A stretch of DNA of 64,000 nt from the NCBI GenBank assembly GCA_903925975.1, contig CAIYHG010000124.1:36397-100396 (forward strand). The letters run 5' to 3'. Under the pieces are notes generated by a model. That model saw only the letters and a program-made list of their open reading frames with translations. It had not been told where the DNA came from and made no database searches. The DNA comes from an uncultured Acidobacteriia bacterium. Its GTDB lineage: Bacteria > Acidobacteriota > Terriglobia > Bryobacterales > Bryobacteraceae. The position numbers and the translations under genes were made by a program. How positions within the stretch are numbered: position 1 is the stretch's first letter; each line of letters starts with the position of its first letter. Positions 8,672 to 16,476 of the stretch are shown here, piece after piece.

Positions 8672-8983
8672 ATGCCCAGGAAGACCGGCGCGAAGAAGGC
8701 TACATTCGGCGCGGACTTGATCGAGGGAATGGGACTCGTACTGGCTCACCAGAGGGGCAAGGTGGAACTGGAGCAGGCCTGGCCGAAGCCGATCGATGTC
8801 AAAGCAATTCGCAAGCGGGTGAAAATGTCCCAAGCCGAATTCGCGCGGGCGTACGGCCTCAGCAAGCGAGCCTTACAGGAGTGGGAGCAGGGCGGCAGGC
8901 AGCCCGATTCGGCAGCGCGGGCCTACCTGACGGTGATCGCGAAGGAGCCGGCGGTAGTGCGCCGGGCATTGGCTAGCGAATGA
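8672..8983 (+). CDS. HTH-type antitoxin (NadS/HigA-like)
   Basis: A 103-residue XRE-family DNA-binding protein. The HTH is visible at about residues 50-80 (MSQAEFARAYGLSKRALQEWEQGGRQP), preceded by a linker that likely binds the toxin. It follows the RelE-like toxin after one base, the reverse order (toxin first) normal for this subgroup. It should neutralise the toxin and repress the shared promoter. Paired function is inferred from the family and the adjacency. Confidence 0.85.
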   Translation: MPRKTGAKKATFGADLIEGMGLVLAHQRGKVELEQAWPKPIDVKAIRKRVKMSQAEFARAYGLSKRALQEWEQGGRQPDSAARAYLTVIAKEPAVVRRALASE

Positions 8984-9135
8984 ACAGGAGGCCCGTTCGC
9001 TCCGTTCTCCGCTCCCTGCGGAACGCGGCCAGCGGAGAGTCAAATTCGCGCTTGAACGCGCGGCTGAACGCCGCCCCGGATTCATCGCCTACGTCGCCGG
9101 TGATCTCCGTAGCGCTGACAGCTTGCGTCGGTGAC

Positions 9136-12100
9136 TCAGTGAAAGTCGTGCGATTCCGGCGCAGCCCCCGCTCGCAGCGGCTCGATCCGCGCGGCTTTTA
9201 CTGACACTACGTTGTCTACGTTTTGTAAGGCGCCGTCGATTATGAGGAATGTTTCCGAAAGCACTTCGGCTTTATAACGCTCGAAGGTGTCCGGAGTGAC
9301 GATGGCGTTCATGAGGCCGGTTTCGTCTTCCATGCTCAGGAACACGAACCCGTGGGCGGTGCCCGGGCGCTGGCGGACGATTACCGCCCCGGCGATGCGC
9401 ACCACGCGGCCGTTGCGAAGCTTCGTGAGATCGATGGCTCGCGTAACGCCGCGCGCGTTCATCTCATCGCGCCGGTACGCCATGGGGTGCTTGCCAATAG
9501 TCAGGCCGACGCCGCGATAGTCTGCCCCGAGGCGCTCTTCATCGGTCATGCGCGCGAGCGGCGACGCTTGGCCCTTCTCTTCCAGGAACTCGAGCAGCGG
9601 GCCAACCGGCAGTGCGGCCCGCTGCGTCTGCCAGAGCGCATCGCGGCGGTGCATGCGGTCGAGCGAATTCAATGCGCCGATTTCGGCAAGACGATTCAAT
9701 TCGTCTTTGCGCAGTTCGGGGACGCGCAGCGCGAGGTCGTCAATGCTGGTGAACGGGCGCGCGCGCAGGATGGCGCGCCCGGCTTCGGCGCGGAGGCCTT
9801 TTGCGTAGCGCAGGCCCAGGCGCAAGTGGGGCGGACCCCCTGGTCCGCGCGGGTCCCCCTGGACCCGCTGCCCAGAGGCTGGCGCAAGCTTCTCTGGCCG
9901 GCCAGGGGGTCGGCCGCGGACCAGGGGGTCCGCCCCGCCAGGCTCCAGCGTGCAATCCCAATCGGAGCGCTGCACATCTACCGGCAGCACGTGCAGGCCG
10001 TGGCGCTGGGCATCTTTGATGAGGATGGCGGGAGCATAAAAACCCATGGGCTGGTTATTCAGCATGGCGCAGGTGAACGCGCCCAGGTAGTGGCACTTCA
10101 AATACGCGCTGGCATAGGCAATCAGCGCGAAACTGGCCGCGTGGGATTCGGGAAAACCGTAGAGCGCGAAGGCGGTGATCGAGTGAACGACGGCGTCCTG
10201 CGTCGCGCCCGTGATCCCATTGCGTTCCATGCCCGCGCGCAGTTTCACTTCGATATCGGCCATGCGTTTTTCCGAGCGCTTGAAGCCGAGCGCGCGGCGC
10301 AATTCCTCCGCCTGGCCGCCCGTAAAGCCGGCCGCGATCATGGCCATGCGCAGCAACTGCTCCTGAAACAACGGCACGCCGAGCGTCCTTCGCAGCACGG
10401 GTTCGAGCGAGGGATGCAGGCAATCCGGCCGCTCCCTTCCCTGCCGCCGGTTTAGATACGGGTGCACCATTTTCCCCACGATGGGCCCAGGCCGAATGAT
10501 CGCCACCTGCACGACGATGTCGTAGAACCGCTCCGGCCGCATGCGCGGCAGCGTGGCCATTTGCGCGCGGCTCTCCACCTGAAACATGCCCACGGTATCG
10601 GCCTTTTGCAGCGCTCGATAAACCGCGGGATCGTCCGGCGGCAGATGAGCCAGGTCCACTTCTTCGCCATAGGATGCGGGAATGAGCGTCAGGCAATCTT
10701 CGAGCACGGCCATCATGCCCAGGCCGAGCAGGTCCACCTTGATGATGCCCATATCGGCGCAGTCTTCCTTATCCCACTGCACCACCACGCGCCTGGGCAT
10801 CGCGGCCGGTTCGAGAGGCACTACCGAATCGAGCTGCCCCTGGCACACCACCATGCCGCCCGAATGCTGCCCGAGGTGGCGCGGCAGGTCTTGCGCCATG
10901 CGGTATAGCTCGAAGAATTTGCGCACGCGCGGGTGATTGAGGTCGAAGCCCGCATCGCGGAATTGGGCTTCGGTAGTTTCCTTGGGGTCTTTCCATTCCC
11001 ACGCGCGCGCCAGGCCGGAAAGTTTTTCGAGCGTGGTGATTTCGAAGCCGAGCGCCTTGCCGATCTCGCGTGCGGCGGAGCGCCCACGATAGGTGATGAC
11101 GTTGGCCGTCATGGCCGCTCCGAGTTTTCCGAAGCGCTCGTAGACGTACTGGATGGCGCGCTCGCGCTTTTCGCCGCTGGGGAGGTCCATATCGATATCC
11201 GGCCACTCACCGCGCTCTTCGGAGAGGAAGCGTTCGAACAGCAGTTCCATGCCTACGGGATCGACGGCCGTGATTCCCAGGGCGTAGCAGACGGCGCTGT
11301 TGGCCGCGGACCCGCGCCCCTGCGCCAGAATGTTGTTCTCGCGGCAGAAGCGCACGATATCCCAAACGATGAGGAAATAGCCGGCCAGCTTCAGTTTTTC
11401 GATCAGCGCCAGTTCGCGCTCGATCTGGCGCCGCGCGCGCTCGTGATACGGGCGGTAGCGCCATCGCGCGCCCTCGTCCACGCGCTTGCGGAGAAAAGCG
11501 ATCTCCGTCTCGCCACCGGGCGTCGAGTAGCGCGGAAATTCGTAGCCCAGGTCGGCGAGCGTGAAGCCGAGGCGCGCTGAAATTTCGCGCGTATTGGCAA
11601 TGGCCTGCGGGAGATCCGCGAACAGGCGCGCCATTTCGGCGGCGGGCTTCACGTGGCGTTCGGAGTTTTGTTCGAGCAGGCGCCCGGCTCGGGCGAGCGT
11701 TGTTTTGTGGCGCACGCAGGCGAACGCATCCAGCAGTTCGCGTTGGGGTGGCGTCGCGTAGGCCACGGCGTTGGTCGCCACCCGAGGAATGCCGAGCCGC
11801 CGCGCGCGCTCCACGATTTCCTGGTTGCGCGCTTCCTCATCGCGGCGGTAATGGCGCTGCAATTCGGCATAGACATTTCCGCTTCCAAAGATATCGAGCA
11901 GGCGCTCGTCCGGGCGCCGGGTAATGCAAATGAGGCCGCGCGCAAATTCGGCGAACTCATCCAGCGTCGCGGCCCCCTCGCCTTTTTTCGCGCGCAGCTT
12001 CATCCGCGTGATCAGGCGGCACAGGTTTTGGTAGCCCTCGCGCGTTTCCGCGAGAAGCGGATACGAGATGCCGTTTGTGCAACTGACTTCCGCGCCGACG

Positions 12101-12291
12101 TGCGCGCGGATGCCCGCCTTTTGCGCGGCCATGTGAAAGCGCGGCGCGCCGTAGAGGCCGTTGCGATCCACCAGCGCCATGGCCGGCATGCCCAGCGCTG
12201 CGCAGGCGCCCGCCAGTTCCTCAGGAACAGCGGCGCCTTCCAGAAAACTGAAGCCGGAGCGGGCGTGGAGTTCGACGTAGGCCTCAGTCAT
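9136..12291 (-). CDS. dnaE2: Error-prone DNA polymerase III alpha subunit DnaE2
   Basis: A 1051-residue C-family polymerase used for translesion synthesis with ImuA and ImuB. The N-terminal PHP domain starts ELHARSGFSFLEGA, the palm has the catalytic PDIDMDLPSG, and GRGSAANSAVCYALG is intact. The track starts at 12468, but the first 59 residues there are low-complexity read-through of imuB; the ATG at 12291 overlaps the imuB stop (ATGACTGA) and begins the family sequence. At about residues 786-821 there is an extra Gly/Pro/Arg-rich stretch between DWDCTLE and LRLGLRY, which are normally almost adjacent. It is encoded by a 109-bp palindromic element and the frame is kept. The insert may sit in a surface loop; activity cannot be judged. 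Confidence 0.93.
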   Translation of the reverse strand: MTEAYVELHARSGFSFLEGAAVPEELAGACAALGMPAMALVDRNGLYGAPRFHMAAQKAGIRAHVGAEVSCTNGISYPLLAETREGYQNLCRLITRMKLRAKKGEGAATLDEFAEFARGLICITRRPDERLLDIFGSGNVYAELQRHYRRDEEARNQEIVERARRLGIPRVATNAVAYATPPQRELLDAFACVRHKTTLARAGRLLEQNSERHVKPAAEMARLFADLPQAIANTREISARLGFTLADLGYEFPRYSTPGGETEIAFLRKRVDEGARWRYRPYHERARRQIERELALIEKLKLAGYFLIVWDIVRFCRENNILAQGRGSAANSAVCYALGITAVDPVGMELLFERFLSEERGEWPDIDMDLPSGEKRERAIQYVYERFGKLGAAMTANVITYRGRSAAREIGKALGFEITTLEKLSGLARAWEWKDPKETTEAQFRDAGFDLNHPRVRKFFELYRMAQDLPRHLGQHSGGMVVCQGQLDSVVPLEPAAMPRRVVVQWDKEDCADMGIIKVDLLGLGMMAVLEDCLTLIPASYGEEVDLAHLPPDDPAVYRALQKADTVGMFQVESRAQMATLPRMRPERFYDIVVQVAIIRPGPIVGKMVHPYLNRRQGRERPDCLHPSLEPVLRRTLGVPLFQEQLLRMAMIAAGFTGGQAEELRRALGFKRSEKRMADIEVKLRAGMERNGITGATQDAVVHSITAFALYGFPESHAASFALIAYASAYLKCHYLGAFTCAMLNNQPMGFYAPAILIKDAQRHGLHVLPVDVQRSDWDCTLEPGGADPLVRGRPPGRPEKLAPASGQRVQGDPRGPGGPPHLRLGLRYAKGLRAEAGRAILRARPFTSIDDLALRVPELRKDELNRLAEIGALNSLDRMHRRDALWQTQRAALPVGPLLEFLEEKGQASPLARMTDEERLGADYRGVGLTIGKHPMAYRRDEMNARGVTRAIDLTKLRNGRVVRIAGAVIVRQRPGTAHGFVFLSMEDETGLMNAIVTPDTFERYKAEVLSETFLIIDGALQNVDNVVSVKAARIEPLRAGAAPESHDFH
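9828..9936. repeat. 109-bp palindromic element inserted in frame in dnaE2
   Basis: A perfect 22-bp inverted repeat bounds the element: the left arm starts GGGGCGGACCCCCTGG at 9828 and the right arm is its exact reverse complement at 9915-9936, with a 65-base centre that is itself partly palindromic (GGTCCCCCTGGACC). The left arm is preceded by GT, giving a GTGGGGCGG head as in other repeats in this window. Read on the coding strand it encodes roughly GGADPLVRGRPPGRP...GGPP with no stop; two other frames are open too. Confidence 0.85.
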
Positions 12292-13552
12292 AACTGCCCT
12301 CCACGAACCAGCCGCGCGGATTGCAGTAGATGCGGTAGAGCGCGCCGTCGCTGAGGGCGATATCCCACTCGTCGCGCGACCACGGGTCGGGCGTCCACCA
12401 ATCCCCCGAAGTCCGCCACGGCCCGGCCAATTGCAGCACCTCGCCGCGAACGCCTTCGGCCGCGACAAACCGGGGGCGCCCGGAATCGATTCTCACGCGC
12501 GCCGCACGCGCGGGGCGGAATACGCGGAATGCCAGACGGCAGGCGCCCGCGCCCCTAGCGGTTGGCGGCGGATTTCTGGACGGGCAAGCTAAAGCATGCC
12601 CCACCAAGGCCTCGGCCATCCGAAACGCCCCCGGCCGATGCGTATCCGGCAGTTCCGGAGAACCCACGTTGCCTTCGCCCACAATGGCCCTGATGCGCGC
12701 CAGAGTGATTTCGAGTTTGACTGGCTCAGGGGCCGCGGGAAGAAACAGGCCGCCTTGCGCCGGGCGCGGCTTCACCGGGTTCATTCCCAGCCACACCGCG
12801 ATAATCGCGCGGGCAGGCGGATGCGCAGCCAGATCCAGTTGCAGCAGCTTCAAAAACGATTTGGAATCGAGCGCCGGCGCGGGCAGCCGCAGCGTGCGCT
12901 CATGCGCCGCGCGGTTTTCCAGTTGCAGCCGGAGCCTCAGTTCGTCGGTGGCGAGCGCGCGCGTCGCCAGGCGCGTGCACAACCCGTTCAATAAACGCGC
13001 CAACAGAAATGACAGCGGCTCCAGCAGGTCCACCGGATACTCCAGCTCGATCTCGTCCTCGTAACGCGCCGGTTCTTCAATGGGCCGCAGTTTGCGCTCG
13101 GCCTCGCCGCGCGCCAGTTCCCGAAGGCGCAATCCTTCCGGGCCGAGCCGTTCGGCGATTCCCAGCGGCGGCAGCGCGGCAAGTTCCCGAAAACGCCGGA
13201 TGCCCCATCGCTCCAGCGTTTCCAGCAATGCGGACGAGGGGTCAAGCTGTTCGAGCGGCAATTCCCCTAGAAACTTGGCTTCATCGCCGTGGGGCACGAT
13301 GTTGATGCCCGCAAATCCCCGCGCCGCGCAGATTGCCGCATCGGGGTTGGAGGCGAGCGCAATGCGAACGCGGGCGCCGGTTTCGCCGGCCCGGCGCGCG
13401 ATGGCCGCCGCCACATCGTGCGGCAACCCGAAAAGGCGGTCGAGGCCAGAGGCATCGAGGGTAACGGTTTGGGGACCGGTCTGCTCCACAACGGGGGAGA
13501 ATTCCAGGGCCAAAGCGGCGAGATTTCCGGTTCCGTGCAGGCACGCGAACAT
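12284..13552 (-). CDS. imuB: ImuB-like Y-family polymerase homologue (short N-terminus)
   Basis: A 422-residue catalytically inactive Y-family homologue that links ImuA, the sliding clamp and DnaE2 in mutasomes. The track begins at 14014 but that frame overlaps imuA; family sequence begins MFACLHGTGNLAALALEFSP at 13552, 3 bases after the imuA stop. Compared with typical ImuB it lacks about 80 N-terminal residues of the palm, so there is no DxD region at all. The little-finger region (about 190-330) and C-terminal tail (WWTPDPWSRDEWDI, YCNPRGWFVEGSYD) are present. Near residues 310-335 it reads VGHALACPS, an extra stretch encoded by a short palindromic repeat between DTHRPGAFRM and the FRVFRPARAARV motif. 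Confidence 0.85.
   Translation of the reverse strand: MFACLHGTGNLAALALEFSPVVEQTGPQTVTLDASGLDRLFGLPHDVAAAIARRAGETGARVRIALASNPDAAICAARGFAGINIVPHGDEAKFLGELPLEQLDPSSALLETLERWGIRRFRELAALPPLGIAERLGPEGLRLRELARGEAERKLRPIEEPARYEDEIELEYPVDLLEPLSFLLARLLNGLCTRLATRALATDELRLRLQLENRAAHERTLRLPAPALDSKSFLKLLQLDLAAHPPARAIIAVWLGMNPVKPRPAQGGLFLPAAPEPVKLEITLARIRAIVGEGNVGSPELPDTHRPGAFRMAEALVGHALACPSRNPPPTARGAGACRLAFRVFRPARAARVRIDSGRPRFVAAEGVRGEVLQLAGPWRTSGDWWTPDPWSRDEWDIALSDGALYRIYCNPRGWFVEGSYD
12583..12605 (-). repeat. GTGG-headed palindromic repeat inside imuB
   Basis: On the coding strand the sequence is GTGGGGCATGCTTTAGCTTG followed by CC, a hairpin with the GTGG head shared by the repeats at 14.06, 15.66 and 41.47 kb. 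It is read in frame as part of VGHALACPS. The insertion limits beyond the hairpin cannot be fixed without a repeat-free homologue. Confidence 0.55.
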
Positions 13553-13554
13553 AG

Positions 13555-14301
13555 CTACTCCCGAGTGCGGACCAAAAACGAAGCGTTTACCGCGGGGCCG
13601 GGCTTGCGGCGCGCCGTGTGAACGCGAACGCCGTCGAGTAGCCGGGCATGGGCCGGAATCGCCGGAGCGCCGCGCCAAAGCGTGCTTTCGCGGGCGCATT
13701 CGAGCGTGAGCGAGGAGCAGGTTTTCGCGTTCGATTGCCGTGACACGGCCAGCAGCACGGCCGGCGTATGCTCCACAGCCCGTCGCAGCCGGAACCACGA
13801 AGTGAGCGAGATACGCCGCGCCATCTCGGGCGGCGTATCGCCCAAATCCATCGCCACCATGCCGAACCCGCCGCCCTGCAACAGCAGATCGGCCGCCTGA
13901 AGCGCGTGCTCGGCATTGTGCCCGCAACGAACCCAGAGAAGGCGTTCCAGGCGGACGCCGGCCGCGGCGGCGGAGGCGGGGTCGAAGGCGTCCTCGGCGT
14001 CTATGAGGGCGCAAAATTCCGGTGGGGAGGGGAACTGGGCAGCCCTGCCGGACTGCCCAAGGCAGGCCAGGAGGCCTACCCCACTGGTCGCTTCCGCGAG
14101 AACCGCAATCAGCAGCGCCGTTCTGCCGGAGGAAGCCGGGCCCACGATTTCCGTCAGCGCGCCGCGTGGCAGGCCGCCGATGGCGCGGTCAAGGGCGGGC
14201 ATACCGCTCGAAATAACCTGCGGGGCGGGCCGGGACTGCCACTCCAGGGAATCGCCCAGGACCGTTTCGAACCGCCGTTTCAAGACCGTCGCCGTACCCA
14301 T
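13555..14301 (-). CDS. imuA: ImuA, RecA-like cell-division/mutagenesis cassette protein
   Basis: A 248-residue RecA/SulA-like protein that is first in the imuA-imuB-dnaE2 cassette and supports damage-induced mutagenesis. The region ISSGMPALDRAIGGLPRGAL followed by VGPASSGRTALL is the RecA-like P-loop segment; EFCALIDAEDAFDPASAAAAGV and LLWVRCGHNAEHALQAADLLL are the conserved core. About 22 residues (SGVGLLACLGQSGRAAQFPSPP) sit between ATS and EFCALID, which are nearly adjacent in relatives, and correspond to a 66-bp palindromic repeat. A 21-bp palindrome overlaps the likely -10 upstream. The gene may be SOS controlled. Confidence 0.88.
   Translation of the reverse strand: MGTATVLKRRFETVLGDSLEWQSRPAPQVISSGMPALDRAIGGLPRGALTEIVGPASSGRTALLIAVLAEATSGVGLLACLGQSGRAAQFPSPPEFCALIDAEDAFDPASAAAAGVRLERLLWVRCGHNAEHALQAADLLLQGGGFGMVAMDLGDTPPEMARRISLTSWFRLRRAVEHTPAVLLAVSRQSNAKTCSSLTLECARESTLWRGAPAIPAHARLLDGVRVHTARRKPGPAVNASFLVRTRE
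14021..14087. repeat. Palindromic REP pair inserted in frame in imuA
   Basis: The segment starts GGTGGGGAGGGG and ends GGCCTACCCCACTGG, so two GTGG heads face each other in a BIME-like layout, with an internal CCTGCC...GGCAGG stem. The right half, GGCAGGC-N6-GCCTACCCCAC, matches GGCAGGC-N6-GCCTGCCCCAC at 15.66 kb. The length is about 66 bp, a multiple of three, and imuA stays open. Confidence 0.65.
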
Positions 14302-14320
14302 GTATTCGCCTTTTATTCGC

Positions 14321-14341
14321 CCTGTACTATACTTTTACAGG
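14321..14341. promoter_or_regulatory. 21-bp palindrome overlapping the imuA promoter (candidate LexA-type operator)
   Basis: CCTGTA-N9-TACAGG lies 20 bases upstream of the imuA start, and on the imuA strand it overlaps a TATAGT -10-like box. imuA cassettes are LexA-controlled in many bacteria, and a dyad in this place fits a repressor site. The spacing is not the E. coli SOS box, and the LexA site of this lineage is not known to me, so the protein is unassigned. A TATTCGCC direct repeat lies between it and the start. Confidence 0.4.
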
Positions 14342-14409
14342 ACGGGGCGGGTAGGTGTCAAGGAGGGCCTTTAATCGGCAGTTGGAATGATAACGTGCAT
14401 AATACCTAT

Positions 14410-14715
14410 ATGGAGAATGCGACGTTTTGCGTGCCGGAACAGGCCTTAACCGAGTTCTGTTTACGCAACGGGATACGCAAACTCTCACTTTTCGGCTCAG
14501 CGCTTACGGATCGCTTTCGGCCAACCAGCGATGTAGATCTCCTGGTGGAGTTTAAGCCGGAAATTCGTGTGGGTTACTTGAGAATGGCCGCTATGGAGCG
14601 CGAACTTTCGGCGCTTTTCGGCCGCGAAGTCGATTTGCGCACTCCCGATGAACTCAGCCCCTATTTCCGGGAGGATGTAACTCGGTCGGCACGCACTCAA
14701 TATGTCAGTTCCTGA
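14410..14715 (+). CDS. mntA: MntA-type minimal nucleotidyltransferase (antitoxin of HepT)
   Basis: A 101-residue nucleotidyltransferase. The motif LSLFGSALTDRFRPTSDVDL gives the G-S-x8-S-D-x-D active site of the MNT fold, followed by VEF. In type VII toxin-antitoxin systems MntA AMPylates the HEPN toxin HepT to inactivate it. The track's frame starts at 13768, inside imuA on the opposite strand; the ATG at 14410 is the only sensible start and gives the normal length. Its 3' end overlaps the HepT-like gene by 14 bases. Confidence 0.85.
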   Translation: MENATFCVPEQALTEFCLRNGIRKLSLFGSALTDRFRPTSDVDLLVEFKPEIRVGYLRMAAMERELSALFGREVDLRTPDELSPYFREDVTRSARTQYVSS

Positions 14716-15043
14716 CACGATTCGACTCCGCCACATGCTCGACGCGGCTCGCGAAGCCGTCGGGTTCGGGGCAGGAAGCACGACGCCAGAGCTACTTCAG
14801 AATCGCATGTTGGCGTTGGCGATCATCCGGTGCATAGAAATCATCGGGGAGGCTGCTTTTAAGGTCAGTCCGGAAACTCGCGCCCGGCATCCGGAAATCC
14901 CGTGGGTAGACATCATCGGAATGCGTCACCGGCTCGTTCACGCCTATTTCGATGTGGACCTCAACCGCCTTTGCGACACGATTTCAGAAGACCTGCCGCC
15001 TCTGATCGCGATGCTTGAAGCGATCTTGCCTTCTGCGGCCTAG
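14702..15043 (+). CDS. hepT: HepT-like HEPN RNase (DUF86 family toxin)
   Basis: A 113-residue DUF86/HEPN protein, the toxin partner of the upstream MntA. The catalytic R-x4-H is visible in GMRHRLVHAYFDVD, including the tyrosine after the histidine that MntA modifies in characterised pairs. ALAIIRCIEIIGEAA and PETRARHPEIPW are further family marks. The start overlaps mntA by 14 bases, so the two are translated together. Confidence 0.88.
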   Translation: MSVPDTIRLRHMLDAAREAVGFGAGSTTPELLQNRMLALAIIRCIEIIGEAAFKVSPETRARHPEIPWVDIIGMRHRLVHAYFDVDLNRLCDTISEDLPPLIAMLEAILPSAA

Positions 15044-15170
15044 TATCTGCCTCATAACAACGTAAAAGGAATTGCCACAGGCCAGTGCGGCGCCTAGTAG
15101 TCTTCGAAATCGTTATTACGGTGGCGTTTGGCCGTTCCGTGAGTTAGAGTTATGCAGCATAAGGAGTCGC

Positions 15171-15638
15171 ATGGCCAAGACTGCAAGTGCGGGCAAAACG
15201 GCGCCGGCCGCCGAAACTCTTGCCCCAAACGCATTCATCGGCAAAACCAGTGCGCCTGATGACGCCGACCTCGCCCGTGCGCTGGGTTCGACAAAACCGC
15301 TATGGGATCAGATCGTTGCGGTCCTGGAGGAAGAGCACGGGGTCGCGATACGGGAGTGGAACTCCTACTCGCCGAAAGCGGGGTGGGCGCTGCGATTGAA
15401 ACGGAAGAAACGAACCATCGTCTGGATGAGCCCGTGCAATGGCTGCTTTCGGGTCACGTTCATTTTGGGCGGCAAAGCAGTAGCGGCAGCGCAGCAAAGC
15501 AAGCTGTCGTCCCGCGTCCTGCGTATGATTGACGAGGCGCCGCAATACCCTGAAGGAAGAGGCATCCGGTTCCAAGTTGACGGGCCGAAAGAGATAATTA
15601 TTGTTAAGCAACTGGCCCAAATCAAGCTGGAGAACTAG
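15171..15638 (+). CDS. DUF3788 family protein
   Basis: A 155-residue protein of the DUF3788 family, function unknown. The marks are TKPLWDQIVAVLEEEHG, EWNSYSPKAGWALRL, a KKRTIVWMSPCNGCFRVTF core and ILGGKAV. The track starts at 15072, but the ATG at 15171 has a perfect AAGGAG four bases upstream, whereas the longer form adds unrelated sequence. Its stop codon lies inside the left end of the repeat element at 15637, so that element inserted exactly at the gene's end or supplied its stop. Confidence 0.75.
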   Translation: MAKTASAGKTAPAAETLAPNAFIGKTSAPDDADLARALGSTKPLWDQIVAVLEEEHGVAIREWNSYSPKAGWALRLKRKKRTIVWMSPCNGCFRVTFILGGKAVAAAQQSKLSSRVLRMIDEAPQYPEGRGIRFQVDGPKEIIIVKQLAQIKLEN

Positions 15639-15767
15639 GAGCTCGTTGAAAAATCCATGGCAGGCGAAACCGCCTGCCCCACCTGGCCGCGCAAGTGCTT
15701 GAGAGTGGTGGCGCAGGCGGTTTCACCTGCGGTCCCCGATGAGAACAGGCTTTTTCAACAAGCTCCT
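15637..15767. mobile_element. 131-bp MITE/BIME-like element with terminal inverted repeats
   Basis: Terminal repeats AGGAGCTCGTTGAAAAA (15637) and TTTTTCAACAAGCTCCT (15751) match at 16 of 17 positions as inverted copies. Inside lie two facing 24-bp GTGG-headed hairpins: on the minus strand GTGGGGCAGGCGGTTTCGCC (15683-15660) and on the plus strand GTGGCGCAGGCGGTTTCACC (15707-15730), agreeing at 21 of 24 positions over their full length. There is no ORF. It is a non-autonomous element, either a MITE carrying a REP pair or a REP pair caught between TIRs. Confidence 0.75.
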
Positions 15768-15799
15768 AAGCTCCAACATCCCTGCCTGACGGCGCGCTT

Positions 15800-16468
15800 A
15801 TGAAGAAATGGACAGTGGTCGAAAGAACGCTTACGCCCGACGGCCAAGCCATCTCGCTCGATGAGCATGACGGCAGCTATGCCATTCGGGTCGGCAGCGC
15901 GCAGCTCATGTCGACGCGCCAGCACGCCTCCGAAGAGAAGCTCGCGGCACTGGCTTGCGCGCATTTGGAAGGGAAACGCGGCGCCCGCGTTCTGATCGGC
16001 GGACTGGGTTTCGGCTTTACTTTGCGAGCTTCGCTATCGGCTCTTGCGTCTGACGCCACCGTGGTTGTGGCCGAGATCCTGCCCGCCGTCATCGAGTGGA
16101 ATCGAAACCCGGTCTACAAACTCGCCGGCGATGCCATGGCCGACCAAAGGGCGACCGTTCTGCAACAGGATGTATGGGACGTGATTCGCGTGGAGCGGAT
16201 GGGCTTTGACAGCATCATTCTGGACGTGGATAACGGGCCGGCCGCGCTGACCACTGGCGGCAATGAACGCCTCTATGAGGAACCAGGGTTGAAACTGGCG
16301 CGGGGCGCCTTGCGACCGGCGGGCTGCCTGGCATTCTGGTCCGCGGCCGCCGATCCGGAATTCGAAAGACGCTTGGCCCGCGCGGGGTTCACAGTCGAAG
16401 TGCACCTATCCCGGGCGCGCCCGAATTCCGGGAGCCGCCACACGTTGTTCCTCGGGCGGCTAAAATAG
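15800..16468 (+). CDS. Spermidine synthase-like SAM-dependent protein
   Basis: A 222-residue Rossmann-fold protein resembling the spermidine/spermine synthase family. GARVLIGGLGFGFTLRA is the glycine-rich nucleotide loop, VVVAEILPAVIEWNR the acidic strand end, and DSIILDVDNGPAAL the catalytic-loop region. It is shorter than true SpeE (about 280) and no SpeD partner is near. Annotators usually call such proteins spermidine synthase-like or SAM methyltransferase; the substrate is unknown. The downstream ArsC-like gene starts 8 bases after its stop, suggesting one transcript. Confidence 0.7.
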   Translation: MKKWTVVERTLTPDGQAISLDEHDGSYAIRVGSAQLMSTRQHASEEKLAALACAHLEGKRGARVLIGGLGFGFTLRASLSALASDATVVVAEILPAVIEWNRNPVYKLAGDAMADQRATVLQQDVWDVIRVERMGFDSIILDVDNGPAALTTGGNERLYEEPGLKLARGALRPAGCLAFWSAAADPEFERRLARAGFTVEVHLSRARPNSGSRHTLFLGRLK

Positions 16469-16476
16469 ACGCTTCC

